Shown: positions 12,133-23,970 of the stretch, piece after piece | How the letters are laid out: every line of letters starts with the position of its first letter | Position numbering within the stretch: position 1 is the first letter of the stretch | Source: Rotaria sp. Silwood1 | Lineage: Eukaryota; Rotifera; Eurotatoria; Philodinida; Philodinidae | DNA: 64,000 nucleotides | Reading direction: 5' to 3' | Assembly (NCBI GenBank): GCA_905250075.1 | Contig: CAJNOP010000013.1 | Coordinates: forward strand, 2,400,188 to 2,464,187 | Notes under the pieces: generated by a model | Seen by the model: only the letters and a program-made list of their open reading frames with translations | Database searches by the model: none | Told to the model about the DNA's origin: nothing | Program-made: the position numbers and the translations under genes

Positions 12133-15100
12133 TATATATTGAATGGATAAGAAATAAAAAACGCAAAAATATAAAAATAGAATCCGTGTGTATAAATGTC
12201 TCGCAATTTCATTTTGTTTTTCTTTCTTTATTCATTAATTATCAACAGTGAGTTTGTGTGTTTGTTTGTTTTTTACAAAGAGAAAATCAATATCTATCCA
12301 TCTAATTATTCTTCACTGTGGTTGTAGTCGTTTGTTTCTTTCTTCTTGTGCAGCCCGCATTTATTTTTTTGTTTCAAAAGTGGGCTATGCTCCCATCTTT
12401 CATCTCCTAGATTTATCAGGAACTATTTCTTCTTGCTTCCATGTAGGCAAATTAGTGTACGTGTGCGTGTGTGGTCTCTCAGTGATAACTGTTCAATAAA
12501 TTGCTCGCGTACACGTCATATATCTATCATATGTTTTTTTTCTTTCTTTCTTTCTGGATGAGTTAGACTGTGTAGTAGATTAGACGAATGTGCGATTGTT
12601 CATTCATTCATTCATTCATTTCTTTTTTTTTCTTTTTTTGAATATATACAGAAAAAAGTGCTGCACTTTGTTTTTTGTGTCTTCTTGCTTATTGTTCAAA
12701 TCAAATGTCTGATAATTCTTTGCACACGAAAAAAAAAATATCTTGTCTGTTGTTTTGTTTTTGATACCTCTGTGACGAAAAAAAAAAGAAGAAAAACAAA
12801 AATCTCAAATTGTTTAATAATATTTGTGTGTGTATGTGTGGATGAACTGATGTCATTTCTTTTTTCTTTGTTTGATTTGTATCGTCTTCATTGGTTGTCG
12901 GCTATATCTGGTGTTAATCTTTTTCTTTTTTCTTTTTTTGAAAAACAAACGAGAAAACGATGAAACTTATTATTTCTTGTCTCTGTTTTTTCTTTAACTA
13001 TTTGTCTTTGATCGATTCTGATGAATAAAAGCAAAATATGTAGTTATATTCAAATATTTTTTCATTGAAAAATAGAAGACTATAGCTATAATATAGATTG
13101 TGTAGTGCTATTTAAACTGAAGATAAGTCATTTTTAAGAGAAATCTATTTATTCAGAATGAGTTTTTGATGAAATAAGAATAGGAATAAGTATACTTGAT
13201 TATTAAGATTTTCTTAGCGAGTTCAAGTACATCGTATAGTGATGGATAAATGTTTACGGAAACTGGATTTTTAAGTTTGCTTTTCGATGGCAATAGCTGG
13301 CAAGAATCTGAAAAAAAAACATTTTTATAGCTAAAATGACTTACTTTTATGATTGGTAGAACCGAAGACTTGAGCAAAACTGCTAGAATGAGAATGTGCG
13401 GAAGATCAAAGCCCCTCGAAGTAACTTTCTAGCTTTTATTCAAAACTTTTGGGAAAAGATTTTATTTGATAGAGTAAGATAAGGCGTATCTTATCTTTCC
13501 ATACACTTTTTTCGTCGAACTGCATTCAATTTACAGAAGACTTTAAAGTGTCAAACATGGCAAAAACATTGAAATTATCATAAAAAGAAGAGAATAATGT
13601 TTCTTAGGCCTTCTGTAGATTGAATAAAGTGGAGTGAAGGAAGGCTTTGGACATCTCATTTGACTCTATCAAATAAAACATTTTCCTAACAACTTCGAAT
13701 GGAAATCAGAAAGCTGGTTTTAGGGGTCTTAGTTTTCACAGATCGCCATCCATGCAGTTTTTTGGGAGTGTTCGAATCTACGAATTCTAATAGAGTATCT
13801 TTTTAGCTACACAATTGTTCTTTCAGATTCTTGCTAGCAATTACGATCAAGAAAAATACTTAAAAATACAATTGCTGTAAACTTATGTTTGTCAATGTAT
13901 ATGTGTTCGTAATAATAAATTTCACATAGTTGCCAGTTGAGCTACATTTTGTATTTTGATTTAACCTAGACTATACAAAGTCAAAGTATTTTATTGATGT
14001 CACGTAGAAACAACAATACAGTGTAATCTTATTTAAATTGAATGATTTTGGTGAAGAATTTATCGTCGACAATTACAAAGAAAAAAGTTCATAGACGAAA
14101 AAGATTAAAACTATGCTTAATAATAGGGCGTCTGAACAATTATAAGAGATCTTTTCATTTTGAACACGTTTAATGTCTAACGAAAAAATCTGTCCTAAGA
14201 ATGGCATTTAATTGCTCTTTTTTTTTCATAGAAGAAGTATACTTAGGTATGGCAAACAATGGACACATTCACATTTGATTTATAGTAGTCACGGAAGGTC
14301 CTATTAACAGATAAAATGTACCTAAATTTGAATCTCTTTGGCTGATATTTTTACAAGAAACAGAGTTCGAAGAATCTTGATCGCCGCAGGTTGATCTGTC
14401 TTAATGTGTCGAATTCAGAAAAAATGTACACTATTTTTCTTCTTGGACCTTAGAAAAAGCTTTTTGACACATTTCTGGTGTAGCAATTTTTTTGAAATAT
14501 TATTTTCTATCGTTTTCTTGACAAATAAAACTTCTCACGTCATTACTGTGTCACAAATAACAGACTTCAATCTATAGTGGTTCTCAGATGCACTGGTGTT
14601 TCAATCATTTGGGATAGCTATCACATAGACCTTTGCTTTACAATAACTATAATCATGATATTTCTAGGACAAATAATTGAATATATTCGAAATTATATGT
14701 TATATATTTTGACGAATTTCATCAACTCTCATGCTAAGAATACTCAAAGTTTACATCATTAGTCAAACAAATTCCAATTGTTTAATAGGAAATTTTTATT
14801 AATGAAAGAGGCAGTACTGAACTCTCGAATGAAGTGTCTTACGCTATAAAATTTCTTGTTAATTCTGAAATTATTCTTGTCTAAGTAAGAAAATCTATGT
14901 TGGCCTTGTAGCTAATTCACTTGAAGATCGAGCAAAATCAGACCCCTGCTTACAATATATAATCGTCGCGCTCTATTTGTCATCAATATATACAACTAAA
15001 GGATTCATGTTTCAATGTTTTTTACCTACTTTCTTGAGCGTCAACGACAACTACAAATAACATACATACCTACCTTCATTGTTGATATGTTTTTGTTTAA

Positions 15101-16148
15101 TCACTAAAAACAATAGCATTTGAATAAACTCTAGCATGAACATTAATTAGGATTTACAGTTATCATTTCTAATTAAAAATATGAACTAGATGAATAAAGT
15201 AAACGCTTCATAAACAAGTTTATATATGAAAATATGTACATTATCTATCAAGGAAAAGTTCCGATTACGAAAATTTCAGTAAATTAATTTGTACGGCAAC
15301 AGATTTATTATCATTCAGAATCTAAAGAAATAATTCTGATATAAAAACATCTAAACTTTCCATGTCGTATCCAAATTTGTAACACATTTATTAGTACAAA
15401 TCATCATTGAATAAAATTGCAACTATTCTTAATAAATATAATCTCTTAACTATTATATTCATCATGATAAATTCAAAATAATTTTCGTACATTTCCATCT
15501 CATCAAAATCAATAAAAGATATTACATAGAACATTTTAGTTGAATGATGACGATATTAGACAAGATATGTAAATATATTCGTAAATTGAAATGATTAATA
15601 GTTAATTATTGTATTTATCCTTGGTTCATATTCATTGTCAATTACATTTATATGTTGATGATTATCTAATGAATTAAGATGACACTATTTTACAAATAAG
15701 TCTACTATTGAAAATAATTTTTTTGTATTTTTTTAAACGACATTACAGTCTTTATGAAGTAGTTAGAGAATGCAAAACTGCTTTTCAAATAATTAAAGAT
15801 AATGACGTCAAGGACACATCCATTGGACGAAGGTAACTTTTTTCTGACGAACTATAACTTCGTTGATTGCTGTGAGCATGAAGCGTGACGTTGAGTCATC
15901 ATAGTACACTCTTAAGTTGTCTTACAGATGCGACAGAAAGGTACAGAGCAACAGAGAACGCAGTTTTTCATGTTTTTTCTATGTATATATTACACTAAGC
16001 AAAAGAATAAGAAAAGAAACGAAAAAAAAGTTATACTGTTGATCATGTGAAGTACAAAATCGATTGACGATGTTATTCATTTAAAAGGAACCTACCTTTT
16101 GACGAGCGTGTTAGTGTATTGATTTATAATTGTCGACTTCAAATCAAC
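12133..16148. other. 3' flank of the kinase gene and intergenic DNA
   Basis: The first 900 bases are T-rich with long pyrimidine runs, a GT-rich patch and a short (ATTC)n run near 12,600, consistent with a 3' UTR and flank. The rest (about 13.0-16.1 kb) has only short random frames. No RNA gene, repeat with clear ends, or spliced gene could be supported. A promoter for the next gene should lie in the last few hundred bases. Confidence 0.5.
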
Positions 16149-16700
16149 ATGGCTCAATGTTTTAATCCTAGAACTCAAAGAATTGAATATTGTTCATCTC
16201 GTTTATCGTCTTATATGTAAGGCAATTCAGATTCAACAAAAAAATAAAATAAACGCTTTCTTGTTGTCGTTTTCTATTCTAGTGCTTTGGGAATTATAAT
16301 ACCATCATGCCTTTTGTTAATTATGGTACTTGTGTATATGTATATTCGATATAGACAAAAGCAATTAAGAAGACGTATGAAAAAGACGGAAATTTGAAGT
16401 TTTTATTTGTTTCTTTTTCTTCTAGAACAACAGCAATGTGATATGACAATTATTATTCCAATCGATAATAATGATGGACGTCAACAACCACCATATAATT
16501 TTTCACATCCACCTCGTTATACATCTGTATCAGACGACATGTTTAGTAAACCACCATCTTACGAACAAACTGTACACCAACTACTGGAGACTGCTGATAA
16601 TAATGATAATTCAACAGAAAATCCTCCTACAACTCTTCCAGTTACAGCAACGATAACATCATCAAATAGATCGGTAGAATCGACAAGAAATCAATATTAA
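16149..16700 (+). CDS. Small single-pass membrane protein with PPxY motifs
   Basis: Exons 16149-16216, 16283-16374 and 16426-16700 join in phase to give 144 aa. The start has a purine at -3 (AACATGG). Residues 1-22 are polar with two cysteines. Residues about 23-42 (IALGIIIPSCLLLIMVLVYM) form one membrane segment, followed by a basic stretch (RYRQKQLRR) that should stay in the cytosol, giving an outside-N, inside-C orientation without a cleaved signal. The tail is Gln-, Asn- and Pro-rich and carries HPPRYTS and KPPSYEQ, two PPxY motifs that bind WW domains, for example those of NEDD4-type ubiquitin ligases. This layout recalls the WBP1/VOPP1/Shisa group, but the cysteine-rich ectodomain of those families is nearly absent, so no family name is assigned. 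Confidence 0.7.
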
Positions 16701-17342
16701 TCTTACGTCTTTCGTGAAATAATAATACATCATTTTTACATTTTTACTGATTCTTAATATTAAGCGAACATTGTTAAAGTGCGACATCTTAGATTATATT
16801 TTTATTTTTTATGGTGCGCAATTTGTTAACGCACAAACTATTGTAAAATTAAGTTTTATCTGAAATTTTTTTTGTAAAATCTTTTAAGTCTATTTCTCTC
16901 ATCCATTTTTTTCTTAAGCAGAGGTCATTCCATATTTTACCATCAAATCTAACATTAGCGAATCGTTGTTCAAGGGAGAAAAAATAAATAAATAAACAAG
17001 TCTTCCTTGTATTGACTTTCTTGTTCGAATTCTTTTAACAATAAAAGAAAAACAGAAAGAAACATGATGTCTATTTGTCAGTTCATGGTTAAAATAAATA
17101 AAAATATTCTATTCCTTATTAGTTAGAAGATTACGAAATTCTATTGAATAATCCATCAGTTACATTGTAGATATTATCTCTTTCATTGAGCATCACGCAA
17201 ATAAAAAGATCACATCGTAAACAATTGTCAACTGCATGTATTAAAGTATATTAATACTAACAAATTCTCTTGTTATTGTTGTTATTGTCGCCTCATTAAG
17301 GCGTTCGATCTGATCAAATATAATTCATTTTAATAAACACAA
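16701..17342. other. Intergenic region before the FMR1/FXR gene
   Basis: No frame of interest. It must contain the 3' end of the PPxY gene and the promoter and 5' UTR of the FMR1/FXR orthologue, which are both on the plus strand. Several AATAAA-like words occur (for example around 16,983-16,996) and could serve as poly(A) signals. No TATA box stands out near 17,343. Confidence 0.5.
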
Positions 17343-20300
17343 ATGAACGATCTCAGTGTTGAAGTAGGACATCCAAATGGAGCCTATTACAAAGTAAGTT
17401 ATTGTATATTGTTTTTACAAATAAAACAATTTTATATAGGCATATGTGCATGATGTGGATGCAACTGGTATTGATGTCAAATATGATCAAGAGTAATTAA
17501 TTAAATATTACATTATAATAAAATAACTACTATTGCTTTTTTTTTAGTTTCTTCCCTCCAACAAAAATTCCCTTTTCTGAAAATCGTGTTCGACTTCCAC
17601 CTGAATCCGTTGATCTGAAAAAATTATCGCCTGGCGATCCATGCGAAGTATGAATAACAATTCATATATTAAAGCATTGAGATATATATGTATATAAAAA
17701 TATTCTTTAGGTACTTTCAAAAGCAAAAGAAGATGAACCACTTGGTTGGTGGCCAGCTACTGCAAAAATGTTTAAAGGCGATTTTTTCGTTGTTGATTAT
17801 AAAGTCAGTGCTCAAGGCGCTAGCTATTCGGATATTATATCTAGTGATAAAATTCGTTGTCCAAATACAAAGTATATTTTATAAATAAATATTAACAATT
17901 AATATTAAATATTGATTTGCTTTTAGTCCTCCGATTACTTATTCAATGTTTAAACGTATAGAATTACCTGTTCCTAAAGAGATTCAAGAAGCGTAAATTT
18001 TATTTTATTTTTGAAAATAATTAAATTCTTGTTTTTTTTTTTCGTTCTATCTTCATAGATGTAATAATCCAGCTAATCATAAAGATTTTAAACGAACAAC
18101 TGGTGCTACAATTGTTCGATATGACAAACAAAATGCATGTCTTGTGGTTATTGTAAGTTAAACTTTTTGCTTATTATTATTTCTTCTATTTCTTTTTTCT
18201 TCGTTTTATTTAGTCAGAAAATGATAGTACTCTTCGTCGTGCTCAAATATTATCGGAAATGCATTTTCGAAATTTACGTTCAAAAGCCAAACTTGTACAA
18301 GAAACTGAAAAAGTTTCAAAACAACTTGAAGTAACATAGAACAATTCATATTAATATATTTTGAAGAAAATTCTTGTTTTCTTTTGCTCTTTCTTTCTAT
18401 AGCGAATTATGGTTAATCAAACATCAAAATTTTTTGAAAAATTTACTGTAAAAACTGAGTTAATGGGTCTTGCCATTGGTTCACATGGATCTAATATAAT
18501 AAAAGCACGCGAAGTACCCGGTATAACAGCAATTGAAGTTGAAGATGATACTTGTACTATTAAAGTATTTGGCGATGTAAGTAACTTTGTGAAACATGAT
18601 TTAAAAGGTGTGTTGAAATATATAGAATAGAAATTAGCACCTCTCCTCCTCCCCTAGATCCTGACAAGCGTGCTCCAGAGAACATAAAAAACTATAGTAG
18701 ATGCTCTGCAGAGACTATGACAGACACTCCCCAGAGATCATAACACACGCTTCTCAGAGGACGTAACAAACGCTAGCCAGAAATTATCAGGGACTGCAAC
18801 AGACACTAGCTAGAGATCATTACAAAACCTTGACAGATGTTATTGGTTTACGATGGCAAACCGTATATCAATAGCAGCTCATTACAATATATTAACTACT
18901 TCCCTTTTGAATTTCTGGAAGATTAAGTAAAAGAAGAGTGAAGAAATATATCCCAAGATGCATAGAACAGAATAATCTTCCTGTGATTAGCAACATCCTG
19001 TTTCACATTTTAATCTCGCTGTGATTGGATTATTTTGCTAATGGTCGAAAATAGATAAGAAAAAAATGTTTGTTTTTTCTTCAGACTGAAAAAGCTGTTA
19101 AAGAAGCACGTAGTATACTTGAATATACTGAAGATGTGGTATCCATTCCACGAGACCTTATTGGTAAGAAATCATGCAAAAAGATAATTAAAATAAATTT
19201 GAATATTTTTTTTTTAGGAAAAGTTATTGGTAAAAAAGGTCATATTATTCAAGAAATAGTTGATAAAAGTGGTGTGGTTCGTGTTAAAATTGAAGGAGAT
19301 AATGAACAAACACCATCACGTGATGAAAATAGTCATCCTGTATGTTTTGATAATTGAAACAAAGAAAATATTTATAAAAAGAATTTTGTTTTTGTATTTT
19401 GATAGAGTCAAGTTCCGTTTATATTTGTTGGTACAGCTGAAAGTATAGCCAATGCTCGAGTCTTACTTGATTATCATTTGGCTTGTTTAAAAGTATATAT
19501 ACATATATATCTGTTAACAAATTTAGATAAATCAAACATTTTTTCTTTGCAAAGGAATTCGATGAATTGCAAGAGAAAAAAATTCAAGTTAATGAACAAT
19601 TTCGTACTATTGCTGGTCCACAGCAAGGAACTGGAATGAACGTAGCTAGTAATATGGGTTATCCAAGTGGACGACATCAACGGTAAGAAAAAAAAGCAAT
19701 CAGAGAACTTTAAAATTGATGTCATGTAACTTAATGTAAATTATTTGATTCTAAGCGCCCTCCTCACACTCATCAAAAGTTCATTTCCGCCAGAATCATC
19801 GAACTTAAGATAAATGCATGAAAGAATAGATTGAGATTGGATTTTTCATAAATAAATATCATTATTCTCAAAGGAACTTCAATACAACCAATTGCTTCTT
19901 TCTTTTTATTTGAGAGAGCTGATAAAACTTCAGTACCCATCTGTTGATTTAAAAACCCACGCCCATAAATAGATGGTTATTATTCGAGACATTGAACTTC
20001 TCATTCTTTTTCTCCTCATAAAAAGTAAGAAAATAAAAAAGCCTCTGTCAGATATTGCAGTCTAACATTTTTTTACCCTTGCTAGATGAATGTCTCCCGA
20101 AAACGTCATGGTATAGGATTGACAATTTCATGCGATTTTACTATTCTTGGCCCAAGATCCATTTTGTGAAACACGGTCTAAAATGAATGTGCAAGTATAG
20201 GGGCAAAAATTTGGATCCCTTCGTTTTCTCCAAACACTCTAGTAAAGACTCGTCATAGACGTGACAAACATAATTGCAAGATTCAAGCTCACTGCCGGAT

Positions 20301-22525
20301 TCGTATGATAGTTGTCTGTTACTTTTCTTTCACATTCACTGCAATATGTTGCCATTAAACCCTTGACGATGAAGCTGAAATATAGTAAATCAGATCTTTG
20401 CAATATTTGTTGCATTCTAACATCGATGCCTTTGGTAACAGCATTACATCTTCAATGAAGTCTAGTGAAGAAAGGTCCCTAGTGATATATCACTTTTAAT
20501 TTGGGAATATTCAATCAATAGAATTTAGTCACTAGGTAAATACCCTAGAGTGCTTCGAGCTGTTGGGCCTTTATGGCTGAGATATCGAACTTTTTATGAA
20601 TTTTTCTTGTAGAGCTCTAGTCGTTCAGGAGAATTCTACTTTTAAATTTTAACGTTAAACTTTGGTCACATAATGATTTCAATTAGACTATCTTGTAGAA
20701 AAAAAGAAATATTATTTAAATACTCATATCTTGGAGAGACTTTGTTAAATCAAACAGGCCTAGTAGAGGCCTTTATGCATGGAAAAGCTCAGATCAAATC
20801 GAATATTATGGCTTGCTTGAAAACTGGGATCCTGCAATAAAAGTCTACTGAAAATTCGATATCGCTGCAATGAAGGTCGAACAATTCGTACCATTCTAAG
20901 ATTTTTACCTACTTACTTGGCTCTATCGATTGAATACAATTTCAGCTTAAAAGCAATTTATCATTTGGAGACCTTCCTTCGTAAATTTAAGAATTATGAT
21001 TGTCAATCATTTTCAAAGTATACCATGTTAACTATGAATTTTTACTGCATTGGTTATAAAAATAAGTTTACTGTTGAAATGTTAATATGTTTCATCGTCG
21101 GCATATATTGACAGTAGCTAGAAATTGCTAAACAGAAACATATTGATTAATCTCTTCGTTGACAATATTAATAGCTACATTGTATTTCATATTTTAATCA
21201 CAAAGATATTGCGCTAATTGCTTTTTGAAGGCGAAAAGGCCTTAAAAGATTTCACATCATGGAAGTATATCACATGAAGTCTTGATTTCAGTAATATTCT
21301 ATCTCTTATTTTCATATACTTATCTTTCGAATGTACTAATTTATGTTAACATGAGATTTATCAATTGCTGAAACTTTAATTTTTCTATTCTCTCAATTTC
21401 AGTTATGAATTTGATCGAACGAGTAACACTGGTAATGTACGAAATTATCGTGATACAGGTTATCAACAACAATATCCTCAACAACAACGTGCTGATAATT
21501 ATAATAATCAACAATCACGTCGATCAGCCAATTTTGCTGGTGGTAATAGTAGTCGTGGACGTCGAGGTGCTGCTAATAATTCATATCGTGGTGGTACACA
21601 TAGTGATGCTGGCACTGGTGGTAAGTTTTAATCTAAAAAATATTATTTCGATAGATATTGTCCCGCATGAGAAATAAGGATAATCATATTTATCTTCACA
21701 GACGAAGCAAGCGAGTGTGGTGATGCAGCGTCATCGTCGGTTAGTACCAGTCGAAAACATCGGGACTGGTCAGCACAGGTCGATAGTGAACAACAACAAG
21801 AGGCTGGCTACAGTACAGACAGTATGATACATTCGGCTACACTACCCAGAGGTGCTGGTGGACGAGGTGGTCGACGTGGTTGGAAACGTGGTCGACCACC
21901 ATTACCTATTCATGAAGGTGTGCATATGAATAAAGTCTGCTATTTTCATTTGTTTTTAACATTTTTTGATACATAACCAGATAATCGATCGCATGTTTCT
22001 AAACACAACACTTTTTATTGCTAATAACATAAGCATGTTTGCTGTATTTTAACGAAAATTTACAAAACTTCGATACTAATTTTTAATTCTTGGTTTCTTT
22101 TTAGGTTATGGTGATCGTCGTCGAAATAATGACAATGAAAATACTACATTTGATACGCAAGAAATAAATGGTTATTAAATTTTTAAAATTTATTTCAATA
22201 TTTCATTTATTCTTTTTATTTTTTAGAGGGTCACCAACAGTATAATGATCAACATTCATCACAACGTTATCGGTATGGTGGTCCTCGTAGTAATCGTGGT
22301 AGTTATCGATATAACAATAACAATAACAATGCAAATGAATATTATGAAGAGAATTATAATAGCAGTGGACAATTACAACAAATGTCAACAAAAAAATCTC
22401 AACAAACTTCGTCGAATAATGGAATTGATACAAATACTGTAACAACATCAGAAACAATAAATGGTGGTGGTGGTGGATCGAAAGGTCAACGAGCGTCAAA
22501 ACAACAGAGTAATGGTGTCAAATAA
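17343..22525 (+). CDS. Fmr1: FMR1/FXR family RNA-binding protein
   Basis: Sixteen exons fit in phase: 17343-17393, 17440-17492, 17548-17647, 17711-17871, 17927-17992, 18059-18152, 18214-18330, 18403-18576, 19085-19163, 19218-19339, 19406-19492, 19555-19682, 21403-21620, 21702-21917, 22105-22170, 22227-22525 (2031 nt, 676 aa). The start [17 protein letters not shown] matches the FMRP/FXR N-terminus. Two Tudor/Agenet modules lie in about 1-120 (ending ...[17 protein letters not shown]...). Next comes the [11 protein letters not shown] region, then KH1 with GSHG (240-243) and KH2 with GKKG (303-306); the Ile of KH2 that is mutated in human FMRP (I304N) is conserved (GHIIQEI). The segment [16 protein letters not shown] aligns with the export-signal region. 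The C-terminus is rich in Gln/Asn/Arg/Gly with RG boxes ([21 protein letters not shown]). The family represses translation of bound mRNAs on ribosomes and in RNP granules. All key residues are intact, so it should be functional. Confidence 0.95.
18637..19045 (+). repeat. Dispersed repeat copy B with internal tandem units, in an FMR1 intron
   Basis: The 508-nt intron between exons 8 and 9 of the FMR1 gene is far longer than its neighbours because it carries this element. The first part (about 18,655-18,835) is a degenerate tandem array with a period of roughly 35 bases, each unit containing a CCAGAGA..AT.A(T/C)AACA core. The second part matches copy A at 285-640. The insertion splits the KH1 coding region but leaves the splice sites intact. 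Confidence 0.6.
20040..20400 (+). repeat. Dispersed repeat copy C in the large FMR1 intron
   Basis: The 1720-nt intron 19,683-21,402 contains sequence related to copy A (TGTGAAACACGGTCTAAAAT and following, about 20,165-20,300; compare about 290-345). Just upstream is a block (TTTTTTACCCTTG...GAAAACGTCATGGTATA, about 20,070-20,116) that recurs at about 26,890-26,936. The two blocks may be parts of one longer mobile element. Confidence 0.45.
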
Positions 22526-23682
22526 AGATTTGTTCAGAATAGGAAAAGTTAAAGGCAATTCACATGCTCGATTTCGTTTTTTTTATTATTATTCTTGTCA
22601 CCTATGTGTGTGCGTGTGTGTGGTTTCTTTTGTTTTCCTGGTTGCTGCTTTCTCATGTTTTGTACATGCTTTTATTCGTCGGCTTGATTTCATCGTTATA
22701 AACGGAGTAAACATAATGACTAAATCAACATCTGTCTTCCAGCAACCAAATTATTAACAAAGGAAAAATCGCTCGTCTTCTTTTGTGATCCTTATCCTTT
22801 GACGTGTATGTTTCTTATATTCTTCTGTTCATTTTTCTTCTTTGTCCTCTAAAATCTAAACTCGTTTTTCTTTCCTACTACTGATGACGTTAATCATGTG
22901 TAAGTGTTTGTCTATATGTCGATTGTATTGCACCAGCGAACAATATGCATCGTCACATACATGAGAATCAAGAAAACTTCATTTGTTGTGTTCGTTTCTC
23001 TTTCTTTTTTTTGCTCTTGCGTTTTTTTTCATTGCTCTTTTTTTTCTTCTTTTTCGCTAAAAAAAACCAAGTATTAAAGACATACGAGATGGTGACATAG
23101 ACAGAATGTATAAGTTCATAATATGTTTTCAATGATAAACAAAAGAAAAAAGGAAAGAGAATATAGATGATTATTTATTTAAACCATTGACGAAGAATGA
23201 AAGCTGAAGTAGGATTCAACAGGAATAATCTCGAATTCTCATTCGTAATAAACATTTTTTAATATGAATAATCGGTATGTATATATTATATTGCACTTAG
23301 ATGTTCTTTTATCAAATATATCGGTTTGTAAAACGTATGGTATGGGTCATATTTTTGTATCACGTGACTCTTACAATCACGCGATAATGTAAACGAGTGA
23401 AAATAATCAAGAGAAAAATGGCCTAAGTTTTATTTTTATGGTAGAAGATACATATGTATTCCGTTTATATTTGTGTTATGCTTGTTAAAAGATTGTGAAA
23501 AAAGAGGAGGAAAAGAAAAAGTAGTTTTAAATGTTCCTGTGGACTGAATTCTTTCAAGTCCGCGTACGCTTCTCTCTATAAAAAAGGAGAATCATGTATC
23601 TTTCTGTATTCTAACTTCAACTCAGCCGACAACGATATAACTACACGTGCTTTGCTCCTGTTCGTTATAATTGACTTTGTCT
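22526..23682. other. 3' flank of FMR1 and upstream region of a small gene
   Basis: The first several hundred bases are T-rich with GT runs and resemble the 3' UTR of the FMR1 orthologue. Open frames here are random. The end of the interval has a TATA box and a short leader for the next small gene. Confidence 0.5.
23577..23586 (+). promoter_or_regulatory. Candidate TATA box
   Basis: TATAAAAAAG lies in a locally less AT-rich setting (CGCGTACGCTTCTCTC upstream), 97 bases before the ATG at 23,683. A start site about 30 bases downstream would give a leader of roughly 70 bases. It is a sequence match only. Confidence 0.4.
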
Positions 23683-23970
23683 ATGAGTTTAAACGGTGGT
23701 GATCCACGTACATATAAAAGTAAGATGTTATACAGAGTATTCTTTGTTGTTTTAATATTGTACGTAATATTTCTAGAAATTCAGGATGATAACAATGGTG
23801 CTAATAATCAAAATGAATCATCAACATCAAATAATCAAAATATGAATGATACGAATAATTGTGCGAATCAAACAGATTCATCAACGTCAAGTACTAATTC
23901 ATCATCGCAAATAACAAATAATACCAATTCATCTAATCGATCATCAAATGATCATGGTAAAACATGCTAA
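23683..23970 (+). CDS. Small Asn/Ser-rich protein, hypothetical
   Basis: The frame opens at an ATG after the candidate TATA box and starts MSLNGGDPRTYK. The next 57 nt (23,720-23,776) have a GTAAGA donor and a TTTCTAG acceptor and are in frame. They are either a typical short intron or, if retained, a hydrophobic segment (YRVFFVVLILYVIFL) that would anchor the protein. After it come about 65 residues made mostly of Asn, Ser, Thr and Gln, ending HGKTC. Spliced length is 76 aa, unspliced 95 aa. A second GT (GGTAAAA) close to the stop could lead to a further exon. No family is recognised and the low complexity makes chance conservation of the frame possible. Confidence 0.4.
   Translation: MSLNGGDPRTYKSKMLYRVFFVVLILYVIFLEIQDDNNGANNQNESSTSNNQNMNDTNNCANQTDSSTSSTNSSSQITNNTNSSNRSSNDHGKTC

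Noticed and set aside
13770..13790. GTGTTCGAATCTAC as a possible tRNA T-loop
   Set aside because: No acceptor, D or anticodon stems can be folded around it.
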